Positions 10,572-23,100 of a stretch of DNA of 64,000 nt are shown in pieces (the first letter of the stretch is position 1; each line of letters starts with the position of its first letter). The DNA lies in the NCBI GenBank assembly GCA_902702965.1, contig CACRXP010000164.1, positions 426,908 to 490,907 of the forward strand. Reading direction: 5' to 3'. A program made the translations under genes and the position numbers. This stretch comes from Spirometra erinaceieuropaei. Lineage: Eukaryota > Platyhelminthes > Cestoda > Diphyllobothriidea > Diphyllobothriidae. The notes beneath the pieces are model-generated. The model ran no database searches. It saw nothing but the letters and a program-made list of their open reading frames with translations, and had not been told where the DNA came from.

Positions 10572-10610
10572 TGACGTTTCAAAGAGCTGGGTGGGCTCTT
10601 CATTGTCAAA
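10572..10610 (-). ncRNA. Degenerate hammerhead-like sequence
   Basis: On the minus strand the order ACAATGA, then a perfect 6-bp hairpin (AAGAGC with GCTCTT), then TGAAACGTC matches the hammerhead order CTGATGA, stem II, GAAAC, GTC. The first core motif differs at three positions, so self-cleavage is not expected. The flank (TTTATTTAACTGCTGACGTTTC) resembles the flank of the better copy at 63.88 kb. Confidence 0.45.
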
Positions 10611-10984
10611 GCGTAAACTGCACCTAATCGATCAGAAATTTCGTTTAAAGTGGCAAGTTGTGTTGGCCGGCCTCATGCTGATGGAGTCTGGCCACTTGAT
10701 GCACCCGATTACACACATGCTCTCCTGCACGACAGGTTACCGAATCGGCCTTCTCACTTGCACACAAACCACTCAGTCTGTTCGCTACTTGGTGGCTGCC
10801 AAGAGCCAGTGACGCGGGCAACTTGGCAGTCCTAACTCCGCCTGTGTCTCTCATGTCCACATTCTCCTCCCTGCCGTTTTTCAACTTCCTTCTTAGTAAA
10901 TAAATAATCTGTTTTATTTAGCACCCATGCGGGTACTGTCATTGTAGACTGAAAATACACTTAAGTGAAGACATTCAAGAGTGA

Positions 10985-11080
10985 GCTTCGGTGATACCCA
11001 AACTTCTTGAGACTACAGCTAGTCCGCACTGATTATTTGAAGTCATGTCAGCCGCCCATTACCGGCCTGCTTACATTGAA
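10985..11080 (+). repeat. FB arm end fragment
   Basis: GGTGATACCCAAACTTCTTGAGACTACAG and GCCTGCTTACATT match the outer end of the FB right arms (10,225-10,312). The rest of 11,080-11,660 shows nothing I can name. Confidence 0.55.
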
Positions 11081-11664
11081 ATCTCCGCGGAGAGAGAGAG
11101 GTAGGGCTCGGCCATCTTTCGATGCTGCACATTTCACCGGCAGGCTCCTCGGGGACTACATCTTGCAGCATTTGGCTCAAAATCTGAGCTCTGCATATTC
11201 GCCAAATTCAATCTGACGTTATTGTCGGCACATTCCTGCCAAAATGCGGCATTTCAAAAAAATATCGTCCTTTCTTGATGCGACTTTCAGCACGACAGGG
11301 CACTAATCTACAGACACGGAGGCCAACACTTCGCCATAGTAGTTATCTGATTGTGCAAACTGCCGAAAACTTTGGCTTTGCTTTTTTCTGTCTATATCTC
11401 TCCCTATTACTGAGTGCATCTCAAGTGATTGAAAAATGCTCTAGAGTAGGACATATCTAGAAGGCAAATTGGCAGTATTTGTATACAGCAGTTTTTGATA
11501 TCATCTCCCCATTTCGACCCCAAATGATCTGCTGACGATCATGGCGGACTCCTCTGTTCTTGCAAATTGCTACTAGTTTGGTCCGTCAGCAAATAAGTGT
11601 CATGGTCGCACCCCCTTCCCACGCTTCGATGATCACTGCAGCTTTTAATGTTTCCTCTTCGGCC

Positions 11665-12095
11665 GGACTCTAGGCGAACTGTGACTGATCGCCTTCCGGT
11701 TCCTCTCGTCTGGCCACGTTGTCGGTTGTTTCTGTTGCCCACGCGAAATATTATGGTCGCATCTGCAGCGAAAAGCCTCATCCACTTTGGGAATTCTATC
11801 TTGACGACATCCGCTTCGAACCCTCACACACCACCATATGCAGGCCGGTCTTGTCCGACCCGAATATTTTCCTTTCAATGAGCGACGGTTTTTTCCCTTC
11901 AAATCTAATCAAGGTAAATTCATGTTCCTTTTTCGGAAAAGCGTTTTTTGCAGTGCACTAACAGTTTTTCATACCAGACTGCCTATTTTGTAAGCATGAA
12001 CTGGACACCGTACAGAGTCTACCGACTTGTTATAAAATTCACTCGAAAAATTATGTTTTCTTAGTATGGAAGTACTCCTAGGTTCGATTGAGTTC
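11665..12095. repeat. Repeat D, second copy, left part
   Basis: This matches 7,010-7,430 with moderate divergence and stops where the 3' tail of LINE X begins. The remaining part resumes at about 15,860, so LINE X sits inside this copy. Confidence 0.7.
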
Positions 12096-13101
12096 AGTTC
12101 AGTTTATTGAGGGAAAGAGGCGTAAGGCTTTGAATACCCTACTTACAAGGTAAAACTGGGTGCGGTGTACAGAGAAGTTGTCTGGGCTGAAATACTTCAA
12201 ACGAACCCATAATGCTGTGAAAAAATGGGATTTTTAGTCTCAAGGAATGAGCTCAATATTTCATCGCTCTTGGTCATTTCGGAATTTAAATATATCGAGG
12301 TTCTTTATAATACTTGTATCGGTGGTGATATCACAACATCTACGGGAAGGGCATTCAATCGTATGACCACTCGGACAGAGAAGGAGAACTTCCGCACATC
12401 CAGCCTTGCCTGCTGAGTGCGCAGATTTAATGGGTGACCACGGAGGTTGGTCGTGGTATCGAGTTCAAAAAGTCCTCAAAAACCAGGCTGCAGTCCGAAC
12501 CCTACCCCATGCGGAAAGTTTGCAAGAGATCCCCCCGAAGTTGCCTATAACTTGAAGTGAAGAGGTTCTGATTTACTAAGCGGGTTGCATAGGGAAAGGG
12601 GCTTTGACCCCTTGCCATCTTCGTTGCTCTTCTTTGAACTCATACGAGGCAGTTTTGGTCCCTAACCGCCCGCGGTCTTCAGGCTTGTATGCCGTATTCC
12701 AAGTGCGGCCGGACGAATGTTTCGAATGTCTTTGAGAAAGCATCTTCGTCAAAATCCATAAACGCACGCTTGATGGCGTACAGTACGAACATTGCGCTTT
12801 TTGCCACTGTCGAACAATGAGCGGATGATATTAGGGAACTCGTCGTCAGCACACCGAGGTCCTTTTGGGCTTCGATCTCCTGTAGGGCTGCATCGCCCAG
12901 AAAGCAGTCTCTTATGCTGGCGGGTCTGGCTGTGTAGCCTAGGCAAAGTATGCTACATTTACCAGCGTTGAACCGCAGGAGCCAACGGTTTGACCACTCC
13001 TCCAGCCGATTTAGGTTCATCTGCAGTCTGTCTTTGTCGGCAGGGCCCCAAATTACACTCCATATCTTCATGTCATCAGCAAACATTGCTACTCCGCAGT
13101 C
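12096..13101 (-). pseudogene. LINE X, 3' half (RT C-terminus)
   Basis: On the minus strand the frame from about 13,100 begins DCGVAMFADDMKIW, the RT catalytic FADD motif. It continues through LEEWSNRWLLRFNAGKCS, QKDLGVLTTSS, AIKRAFMDFDEDAFSKTFE and FVRPHLEYGIQA, then in other frames [13 protein letters not shown]. It ends in a tail reading AATAAACTGAACTGAAC. This is the C-terminal part of a Jockey/CR1-group RT with frameshifts downstream. Its N-terminal half is at 14,528-15,858 because LINE Y interrupts it. Confidence 0.8.
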
Positions 13102-14531
13102 TTTGTATTGTATTGTATTGTATTTTAGGGTAATAGGCAATGCCCTTGATGACCCTATTGAAAACGGTACATAAAATATAAATGTTAAATGTACATCTTA
13201 CTAAAATTTTGTCAGTAACATATTTGTTCACGGGAAACTTTCGCAATGCGGGACTGCTAAGCGTGCGGCAGGCGGTCTTCTCAGTGTACACATGAAATTT
13301 TAAGTGCAGTTATATACAATCAGCATAAAGTGCAGTCATTTGCATAGTTTGAGAGGGGGCATCTCATTAACAGTCAGGGGTGTGTTAAGTAGGGATGAAA
13401 TCAAGAAATGAAATTTATGGCTGGCCGCAGGAAGTCCTGTTGTGAAAGTCGTCGTTTATCAAATATCAAACGATCCAGCTGCCTTTTGAATACAGCGATT
13501 GTAGCAGATGTCACTATTTCACTTGGGAGTGAGTTCCATGGCCGAACAACACGCTGGCTGAAGGAAAACTTCCGATTGTCTAGGCGTGTACGCTCCCGCT
13601 TGACTTTGTAAGGGTGACCGCGCAGGTGACTCGTGGTCGTGAATTCAAAAAAGTCGTCAGTTTTGAGCGAACATTCCTGCCCGTGGATAATGCGGAATGT
13701 CCATAATAGGTCACACCTCATTCTTCTATAGGATAGGGGGAACAAATTTAACTGGATCAGTCTTTCTGGGTATGACAGAGTCCTGAGACCGTCCACCAGT
13801 TTTGTGGCCCGTCGTTGCACCTGCTCTATGGCATCACTGTCTTTCTTCATCCAGGGCATCCATGATGGCATTTCGTATTCCAAGTGCGGTCTGACGAATG
13901 TGCCGAATATCTGTGAGAAGAGTTCTGGAGGAAAGATTTTGAAGGCACGCCTAATCCAGTGCATGGTGCTGGTTGCCTTTTGGACGACTCTTTTGCAGTG
14001 CTGAGAGGGCAGCAAGTTTGAGCATGTCCAGACACCTAGGTCTTTGTGCGTGTCCACTTCATTTAGTGGAACCCCATTTATGATGTACTGATGTTTTGGG
14101 AAGCGCCTCCGTCCAGATTCTAGTCGCAAGACTACACACTTGGATACGTTGAACGCTAGGAGCCACTTGCTGGACCACGCAGCCAGCTTATTAACATCTT
14201 CCTGTAGCTTTTGCGCATCTTCAACGCAGCTGATTGTTTTCCAGATCTTTATATCATCCGCAAACATGATGCCATCGCATTCAAGGTCTGCAGGACAGTC
14301 ATTTATATAGATGAGGAAGAGGAGAGGACCCAAGACTGAGCCCTGCGGAACGCCGCTTTTTACTGGCACCCATTCGGATGTAGTGGCACCAACGATGACT
14401 TTTTGGAGCCTGCATGACAGGAAACTTTTAATCCAATTAAAAATGCTGCCCTGTATTCCACACTCCCAAATTTTCTGTAGCAGTCGTCCATGAGGAACGC
14501 TATCAAACGCCTTCTTAAGTTCTTGCGGCAT
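13102..14531 (-). pseudogene. LINE Y, 5'-truncated, inserted inside LINE X
   Basis: One open frame (14,531 to 13,401) starts abruptly in RT motif A (ELKKAFDSVPHGRLL). It runs through GVPQGSVLGPLLFLIYINDC, MFADDIKIW, KDLGVWTCSNLLPS, FVRPHLEYEMPSW and LRGHPYKVKRERTRL to a stop. A 3' untranslated region follows, ending in three to four TATTG units (13,106-13,124). The missing endonuclease and RT N-terminus are typical 5' truncation. It is the same family as 28,873-29,815 and relatively young, since 376 codons remain open. Confidence 0.85.
13106..13124 (-). repeat. TATTG microsatellite, LINE Y 3' tail
   Basis: Three to four tandem TATTG units mark the 3' end of LINE Y and directly abut the RT coding sequence of LINE X. 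Confidence 0.85.
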
Positions 14532-15858
14532 CGTTCACCTATATGCGGAACAAAATGGGTCTCGGTACTTGTCCCCGGGGAACACTACCCTCGACCATAT
14601 CAGGGTCTGATTTCCTTTGACCGATGCACACAACCTGCTGTCGATCCACAAGGAAGTTTTCGATCCATCTGAGGAGGTTGCCGATGATCCCCATTTTTTG
14701 CAATATATGTAACAGCCTCTGGTGTGGCACAGTGTCGAACGCCTCCTGGAAGTCAATGCAAGCTATGTGGACCGCGTGCCTGTCGTTGACAGCTAGGGTC
14801 CAGCTCAGGAGAGAGTACAGCAAGTTTGTCGTGCAGGATCTTCTCTTCCGGAACCCATATCGGCATTTTGATAGCAGGCCATGAACATCCATGAAATGCA
14901 TCAATTTACTCTTTATGATCATCTCCATGACTTTGCTGAGAATACATGTCAAGCTTATGGGCCTGTAATTTGTCGTCGATGCCTTGCTACCTCCTTTGTA
15001 TAGTGGAGTACTTTTCGCCAGCTTCCAATCTATCGGAAGTGTTCCAGTGTCAAATGACGTTTGAAAGAGCAACGACAAAGGCACAGAAAGCTCACTGGCA
15101 GGTTCCCTGAGAAGCTTAGGTGGAGTCTTGTCTGGTCGTGGCGACTTCGATTTGTTCAATGCCTCTGATTCTCTACGGGCAACATCTTCTGAGAAGAGTA
15201 TATCGCATATGCTTGGGGTCTGCAGTTCATCTGTGGATAGAGGAAGGAACCTTGCCTCGTTTTTAGATTGATTGGAAAAACTAAAACATACGCAGCTTTT
15301 TCCCTACTATCAGCAATCTCAACGCCATCAGTAGTCCTTATTAAGGGGATTTGATGTCTGTACCTTGTAGTTCGTCAGAGATAGCTGTAGAGTAATTTCG
15401 GTTCCTGTGTTGCCTTTTGTAGCAAATTCTTCTCGAATTCCCGCCGCCTTTTTATAATCATGATTCTTAGTTTTTTGCTCTGTGTCTAGTAGGTGTTGAA
15501 ATATTCAAATTGCCTAGTAACGTAGTATTTTCTCCACAATTTGTGCTTTCTGTTTATTTCTTTCCCTAGGTTGCTATTTGGCCACCCAGGGCGTTTGTCC
15601 AGTCTTACATTAGTCAGTGGGCAGTGGTTGTTGATGAGCTACAGAAGGATATTCTTGAAAAACTCCCAGCCATTGTTGGCATTACCCGTAAACAATGAGC
15701 TCTGGTAGAGACCGGATAAGTACACCCTCATCTCATTGAAGTCGCCCCGCCAAACATTGCGTCTTTTTGGTCTGGAGTATGCTAGATGGAGAATTACAAA
15801 TGATCCCACATAAGCACTACATGGTCACTCCGGCCAAGGGGGAGGTCTTTTAAATAAA
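14528..15858 (-). pseudogene. LINE X, 5' half (endonuclease end and RT N-terminus)
   Basis: The 15,159-14,539 frame carries RT N-terminal motifs: KSPRPDKTPPKLLRE, PIDWKLAKSTPLYKGGS, NYRPISLTCILSKVMEMII, YGFRKRRSCTTNLL and FQEAFDTVPHQRLL. It ends at PILFRI, a stop, then VND, i.e. just short of the FADD motif found at 13.1 kb. Upstream (15,160-15,850) the translations show RPGWPN, LGKEINRKHKLWRKY and a trace of the endonuclease end. Several stops are present. The element was interrupted between the YxND and FADD motifs. Confidence 0.8.
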
Positions 15859-15859
15859 A

Positions 15860-16060
15860 CAGTTTACTTATTTATTACACGTACAAGCGTTTTCGACCAA
15901 CGCGGGGCATTTAACACTTGCAGAATTACAAAGGAAAGTGGGAATTGAGCAGACGTGAGGCGAGTATACTTCGACGGGACCATGAGCCAAACACACTGCC
16001 GAACTCTTTGGAGCATACCAAGGTCCTATACGAAGTACCAGGCCGGGTCACAACAGAGGG
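15860..16060. repeat. Repeat D, second copy, right part
   Basis: ACAAGCGTTTTCGACCAACGCGGGGCAT, GAGCCAAACACACTGCCGAACTCTTTGGAG and neighbouring bases match 7,430-7,600. Together with 11,665-12,095 it completes repeat D around the LINE X insertion. Confidence 0.7.
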
Positions 16061-16214
16061 GGAAGATCGAGATTGCTGTTTCTTGTTTGTCGGTTTCGAC
16101 CGCATGTATTGCAGTCTGCTAGCCACGGTCTGTGTGCAGATATCGTGAAGCCAAAATTTGCTTGATACACCTTTTCAAGACCCCTCCTCTGGGAGGGAGT
16201 AGGCAGTTCTCTCC

Positions 16215-16850
16215 CTAACTAATAATTAATAATTATTTTTAATAAAGGCCCGTCGGGGTCCCATCAAAGCAAGTAAAAATAAATTTACATGCGAATTTTA
16301 GACGAGGTAGGCAAAATCTGTACAAAGTGCAATACATAGTTTTTAATTAGTAGTCCGTTAAGAAGAAAATGATAAGCGAGGGGTGAAAAAAACTCCACAT
16401 GAAAATTTAAAAATGAGTAGATTAATTTTAGAGGAGAAAAAAACCCTCGATAAAAAATTAGAAACAGAAAGATGCGGGCAGGACTGGCCTGCATGTGGCT
16501 GTATATAATGGATTGTAATCGGCCATCGTCAGGACAGAAATAAATGTCAGCTGTATATGGCATTGTATAAAGGATTTAATGAAGGGGTAAGTAGGCGGGT
16601 CAGTCAGGACTGGCCTGTATGTGGCCTTGAATAAGGCAAATAAGTGGCGAAATTGAAAACCAGTCTCGAGGCAATAGGAACCCAGATGCGGTCGGTTACA
16701 TTCATCCGAGTCCATCCGAGGATGGGGCAAGGGAGATGCGACCAGACTACCGGTATATGACGACTACGGAAGGCTGCTTGGTCGTCCTAGACGACCGCCG
16801 AACTCCGCTGTGGGTCGAGGATTGGTTTGTTGGGAGAATGGTCCGATTGG
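16215..16850 (-). mobile_element. LINE A-family 3' tail (5'-truncated copy)
   Basis: This matches the 3' untranslated region of LINE A at 20,118-20,830: the TTTTAATAAAGGCCCGTCGGGGTCC start, AAATTTACATGCGAATTTTAGACGAGG, and the GGAACCCAGATGCGGTCGG block. It contains no coding sequence, as expected of an extreme 5' truncation. From 16,850 to 17,400 I see GT-rich and purine-rich stretches and nothing I can name. Confidence 0.75.
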
Positions 16851-17399
16851 CCTGCGCTGTCCACATAGCTGCATGCTGTCCCCGCCATGAGACTTTTCGG
16901 CCGTAGTGGAGGGAAGTGGGGAGTAAAGTTGGGGATGGGGGAAGAAGGGAAAGGGAGGGGAAGGACAAGGGGAGAGGCAGACTTAGTGTGTGTGTGGGAA
17001 CGCACACAACGCCGGATACACTCAACTGATTTAGTCCGCCGAGCGAGGCAGTTGCCGGGGTCTGGCCATTAGGTGGAGTCTAGTTTACAGGAGCCACAGG
17101 TGAGAGACGGGCGTCGGTTAATGAACTCTCGACATGGTCGACATCTACGAGTGAGTGAACGATCTACTACAACTGGCACGCGGAACCACAGCTGGACACC
17201 CCAAAATTTTAAGATGGAAACATAAGAAAAAACATATTTTCAAAAAAGCGTGTTTGATTTTAGACATACCGCAAAAATTTAAGACAGTTTGAGCTACTTT
17301 TGTTCGGGCTACAAGACGACGAAATGTCTTAAGAATTGTAGGCGTTTGCTATTTTAGGATCAACAAACCATGGCCCTCGCAGCCTGGTGTATTTTGGCA

Positions 17400-17850
17400 G
17401 TTCCATGGCACCTGATTCCCTGACGGTAGATTCGTTTGAGCCCCCGCTGGGCATGCTGGTCGTTAGCAGGGCTGCCCAGTCATCTTCATCGTTCCCCCTT
17501 GGTTGTTATGGTGCTGTTGTTGTTAGTTAAAATTCTGGTCAAGTGTTTGTTGTGGACCAGGGGGTGTGGTGGTACGCCAAGCTGCGGGTCCGGCCGTACC
17601 AGCTACCTGCGCCCCCCCTTCACCTCCGGCCTTCTTGATTGTGTCTTGACGCCGCACCCATATGGGAAGGAGGAGGGAGCGCTGTAGATACTGCGCAAGT
17701 CTAGTCTTGCTATAGCATAATTCATGCGCAAGTCACTTGCCTGTCCTACCTTGCTGTGGAGCACACTGTGGACATCGTTAAGCGCGAGGGTTGCACTGCC
17801 AGATGATAAAATAGCGTCCATTTTTTAGTGAAAGTCCGTATTAACCTTGA
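17400..17850 (+). mobile_element. RTE-like LINE 3' untranslated fragment
   Basis: GCGGGTCCGGCCGTACCAGCTACCTGCGCCC and GACGCCGCACCC correspond to the 3' region of the split RTE-like LINE at 25,890-26,110 (GGCTCCGGTCGTGCCAGCTACC, TGACATCGGGTCCAGG). It is non-coding and 5'-truncated. Confidence 0.55.
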
Positions 17851-18550
17851 GAAGCTAGTTAGTTCCGTTCCTCTGAATTCAGCTCAAAGATCCTTCTCAT
17901 TTCTACTCCTCTCACCTAAGGTACTCCCTAACGTCTTCGTCTGATCCCAGATTAGCAAAAGCTACGGCTGTCGTATCTACTTTTCTGGCAGCCACCCTAT
18001 AATGCACGCGATTCCGTCTAAATCGCCTAGACCGATAGTTTCCTCATTTTAACTTAGTTCTCTGCGTTTTCCAGTTAAAAAGAACAAGATATACTGTAAG
18101 AGCGTCATGATTTGAATCTGAATCTAACTTGGCCCTAGACAAAATGCAGTTAGTTCCATTCCATGACCTGCTCCATTCTTTTAAATTCACTGAGCTTTTC
18201 CAAACCAACCTGTCTAAAAACCCTTTGAACCCAATTATTTCCTTGAAATGAATCTTTTTTCAGAACACCGGGTAACAATCAACAATCTGTTATCTATCCT
18301 GCCAATAGTTCTTACACGGGTTACCCTAACTCCTTTGACCTCCATCCCAGTCTTGGTTTCTCACCTCTTGATTCTTATGTCTGCTTGCCCCCCCCCCACT
18401 AGCCTCTATCTTCCTTCTGACCTCCATTCTTCCCACGTTCACTACCATAGGGCTTGCCCCTGTCTAAATTCTCATAGTATTTCGATATCAGAAAAGGGCA
18501 TCCTTACATCGATCGCAATTAATCAAAGAACTTTGCTGCGACCAAGGCGA
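17850..18550. other. Unassigned sequence
   Basis: About 700 bases, CT-rich on the plus strand, with a run of nine C at about 18,389. No recognisable coding or RNA feature. It borders the 5' end of the recognisable RT of the RTE-like LINE. Confidence 0.4.
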
Positions 18551-18554
18551 TCTA

Positions 18555-20115
18555 CGGGCGCCCAACGAGGGAAACCGTGCCGGTTCTCAGCTGTTTCAAG
18601 GGATATGACGTTGTGGAAAAGTCCCTCAGGATTTCAAGGACGCGACCATCGTGCTCCTCTACAAGCTCAGAAGGAACCGACAAGTCTATGAACATCACAG
18701 AGGCATCTTGCTGTTCAATATCGTCGGGAAGATTTTCGGCCGCGTCCTTCCCAATCTCCTCAACGGCGACCTCATACAAGGACTTCTGTCGGAAAACCAA
18801 TGTGGCTTCCGGCGACACCGGGGGACCACCGACATGGTCTTTGCTGCCCACCAGCTACAGGAGAGATGCCAGTAGGTACGAACTTATCTCTACACTACGC
18901 CCGTAGACCTGGCAGAGCCTTCCATACGGTAAATCGCAAGGGATCATGGAAAATCATGCTCAGATTCGCTGTCTTCAACTATCCATGCACACGGTAAGTC
19001 ATATCCACGAGGGGAAGATGGCGTGCGTCACGGACAACAGCAAAATCTCCAGGGCATTCACAGTGAGCAATGGAGTGAAGCAGGACTGCACATGCACTGT
19101 CATCCTCTTTAGTCTCATGTCTTCTGCCATACCAATGGACTCCTACCGTGATGCGCGTCCCGGAATACGCATCACCTACAAAACAAGCGGGTAGCTTCTC
19201 AACAGCGGGCGCATGCTGGCCCCTATGTGATTATGTAAGACTACCGCCTGCGACCCGCGCTTCGCCTACAACAACGCTTTCAGCACCACGACCAAAGAAG
19301 ACATGCAGCGGAATATGTACGTCCTCACCGCCGGTTACGCCAACTTCGTCCTGACTATCACCACGGACAAAAGAGTGGTCATGCATCAGCCGTCATCCAA
19401 CACGCAGCACAGAACTATCCCTCGAATCAGTGTCGATGGCAGCCAACTCAAAACTGTGGACAACTTCGCTTGCATAGGAAGCATATTTTCCTGCAGCACA
19501 AAATTAGACGACGAAGTGGCCCATCGGATCTCCGAAGTTAGCTAGGCATTCGGCCGGCTGCAAAACTCCGTGTGAAATAACCATAGCCTCCAACTGAGTA
19601 CCAAACTGAAGCTGTACCAGACCGACGTCCTGACAACACTTCGGTACGGGGTGGAGACCTAGAGCGTCTACTTCATCCACGCTAGGAAGCTCAACCACTT
19701 CCATCTCAGCTGCCTTCGCAGAATACTAAAGTTGAGATGACAAGACAGTATTTTCGTCACGGACTTCCTGGAACGGACCGGAATCCTCAGCATCCGCATG
19801 ATATTGAGGCAATTGCAGTCACGTTGGAGGGGCCGCCTCACAAGAAGGAAAGACACACGTCTACCAAAACAATTCTTCAGTGGTGATGTCGCCACGCGAA
19901 CTCGTCGGCAAAGAAGACAAAAAACGGCGCTAAAAGAAAACTTTGAATAACTCGCTGAAACGACAACAGATCAATCCGGAGACCTGAAAAGACCTCGCCC
20001 AGTACATGCTGGCTTGGAGGAAAGAAAGAAAGACCGAACGAGTCGTTTATGAAGCAGTTCGGGTGGCCGCCGCTAAATTCGAAAGGAAGCTTGCAAATCG
20101 CGAGTGTCTCGCCTC
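18555..20115 (+). pseudogene. RTE-like LINE, reverse transcriptase part
   Basis: Across frames the plus strand reads QDFKDATIVLLYKLRRNRQV, HHRGILLFNIVGKIFGRVL, NQCGFRRHRGTTDMVFAAH, then a decayed palm with SNGVKQDCT (normally GVKQGC). Then come MQRNMYVLTAGYANFVLTI, VVMHQPSSNTQHRTIPRI, DNFACIGSIFSCSTKLDDEV, and the C-terminal HFHLSCLRRILKLR and AVRVAAAKFERKLANRE regions. The FADD motif region is damaged and many frameshifts and stops are present. This family normally continues into C-terminal C2H2-like zinc fingers; here those lie at 25.18 kb beyond LINE A. Confidence 0.85.
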
Positions 20116-23100
20116 CTTAATAGATAGATAATTTTTATTAAAGACCCGTCGGGGTCCCATCAAAGCAAGTTAAAATAAATTTACATGCGAGTTTTAGACG
20201 AGGTAGGAAGAATCTTTACAAAATGCAATTCATAGTTTCTGAATTAGAAGTCCTGTAAAAAACATGATGATTGAGGGGTAAAAAAAATTCCTTGCAAAAA
20301 GTTAAAAATGATTGGATTAATTTTACAGGAGAAAAAAAGACCCCTCAGTAAAAATAATGACAGAAAAAAGCAAGCAGGAATGGCCTGTAGGTGGTGGTAT
20401 ATAACGGAATGTTGTCGGTCATCGACAGGGTAGCAATTAATCTCAGCCTTGAGGGGTACGAATGTGGGTCAGATAGGACTGGCTTGCATATGGCATTGTA
20501 TACGGGATTCACAATTGAGATCGTCTGTGCCGGATTGATACGCCGCGTCAAAGAGGCCAGACGAGAGGAACCCAGATGCGATCGGCCACAGCACGCTTCC
20601 AGCTCAGCCGAGCAGTGAGGAAGGGAGGTACGACCGAACAACTAGTAGACAGTGAATACTGAGGGTTCCGCCGTGAGCGCCGACAGACCGCATGAGGTCG
20701 GAATGCGGGAGATGACATCAAAAACCGTGAAAATTGTCGCTATGGGGGAGAAGTGATGACAGTGGATTTAGAAACTAATTCAAAACAGGGATTTCTAATG
20801 ATATAATTAAGAGTTACCACTAGATCTACCACTAAATCCCAGGAGGACTCTTCTCGAAGTCAAGAATCTGAGTGTTCGGGAATGAGACCGTTAACAGTGC
20901 CTTTATGCTTTCCGGTGTAAGATGTTTGCGTAATTTCGACTTGAATACCAGTAACTTAGGCGATAATCTAATTTCAGGCGGAAGATAATTCCAAAGGAAG
21001 GCATATTTGGAAGCAAAGAAGAGGGAGCGCTCAGATGTAGTACAAAGAGGCGGCGGAATCACCATGCAGGAGTTGCGCGCGGCATAAAACCCATCTTTCG
21101 GAATGAGAGTGTCAATGTGCGGAAGACTGGAGCTAGAGTTGATGCGAAAAAGGATGCAAAGGCCAGCTTCGAGTCTTCTAACCCACAAAAACCTCATGTT
21201 CGCCAGCTGACATCTCTGAGTATAAGAAATACCGGACGAAGCTTGAGAGAACAGTTTACGGGTGAAAACCCTCTGAACATTTTCGATTTTATTACGGTCG
21301 GAGGCGTTCATTAAACCGAAGAAAGGACAGCAATATTCGAGGACTGGAAGAACAAACAATTGATAAAGTCTTAGCTTCATGTCCGGAAGGAAAAAATTAT
21401 GCGATATAAATCCACATATCTGCGCGGCTTTGGCAGAGATTCTATCTGCATGAGGTGATAAAGCAAGTTTATTTGTATAACTTAGACCTAGGTCCTTTAT
21501 GGTGAGGCATTCTGGGAGTGGGTTATTCTGAAAAATTATGGGACCAGGAAGTTTGGTAGGACCAAAAGACATGAAACTACACTTGGATGATGAAAACTCC
21601 ATCTGCCATGTCGAACCCCATCTGCTTAAGCGTAGTAAATCGGCATTAATTTTTTCAACACAAACATTTGCGGCGTCCTTAGAGTATGAGTAAACACACT
21701 CGAGGTCATCGGCATAAGTAAAAGTTTGCGAATTTCCGAGTTCAGTCGAAATATCATTGATGTACAGAAGGAAGAGTAGTGGACCCAGAACCGTGCCTTG
21801 AAGTACGCCACTCGTGATCGAGTGGGGTGTCGAGTAGCTATTACCGACCATGACTTTCTGATATCGGTTGGACAGATAGGACCTGATGAAGTCGAGTAGA
21901 GGCGGCCGGATGCCGAGAGCTTCCAGTTTTACTAAAAGACGTCTATGGGGCACCTTGTCAAAGGCTTTGCTAAGATCAAAGTAAATAACTACCACTGACT
22001 GTCGCTCATTACGAAGATAAGTGATTAGATTAAGAAAAGCCAAGTGACATGCTTCGCAGAATCGTTCAGGTAAAAATCCATGCTGACTAGAGCTCAGAAG
22101 CCGATTAGCTAGACAGAAGTCAAGAATTTCATTGAAAATAATCCTTTCAAGAAGTTTTGCTAGAGACGGCGTTTTGTGCACGCCCCGATAGTTATAAACA
22201 TCGGACCGAGATCCTGACTTGAAAACGGGAATGATAATTGACGTTTTCCATGTTTCAGGAAAGAATCCTTTTGAAATATAAACCGAGAATAGATGACTGA
22301 GCAATATGGGAAGGTCGGACGCTTGTTTAATAATCGAATTCGGAATCTCGTCCGTTCCTGAGCAGTGTGAGTATTTCAAACGGCTTATGTGTTTCTTAAT
22401 GAGATCTGAGGAGACATCAATTGTACTCATTGTCCTATCTGAAAGTGATCGAAAGAAAGGGACCGGATCGGACTCGGTAGCAAGGTGTTTTGCAAAGAAA
22501 GCACTAAACAACTCCGCCTTGTCAGTGTCATCGGTGAGGAAGACTTTGTTATCATTTAGCATGGGTGGAAGTTCATGACCCCGCTTAGAGGAGGACCGAT
22601 GACGGAAGATGTTAGCAACGGATTTGCCAGGGTTCGAACCACTGAGAGCAATTGATTCTCTTTGCCTGTCGCGCGCTTGGCGCATCCTTGCGGCCATCTC
22701 AAAAATCTCTGTGATTCTAAGATGAACTGATAAGGAACTAGTGGATGGGTCACGCAGTTGTCGCCTCAACTTTTTTAGTCTGTTCTGAAGAAAATGAGGA
22801 ACAAGAGAATCTGAAGAATTAGGCTTGAGATATCTACGCGGCACAAACTCTAGAATGTCCTTGGAAACATTGGACATGGCATCACGAAGAATGGTTACAT
22901 CGCTACAAGTTAGGAAGTCACACCAATCCAAAGATCTCATATAGTTATTTATTAAGTCGCTATCTTCGTAGTCGTAGTTCATGAAAGTCTGAACGGTGCT
23001 TGTCTTTTTTGAAAAGGCAAGCGGTAGGCAACAATGAATTAATACGTGGTCACTGTCAAAGAGGTCCTTTTTTAAAGCCACAGAAAGAGGAGCAATGTCA

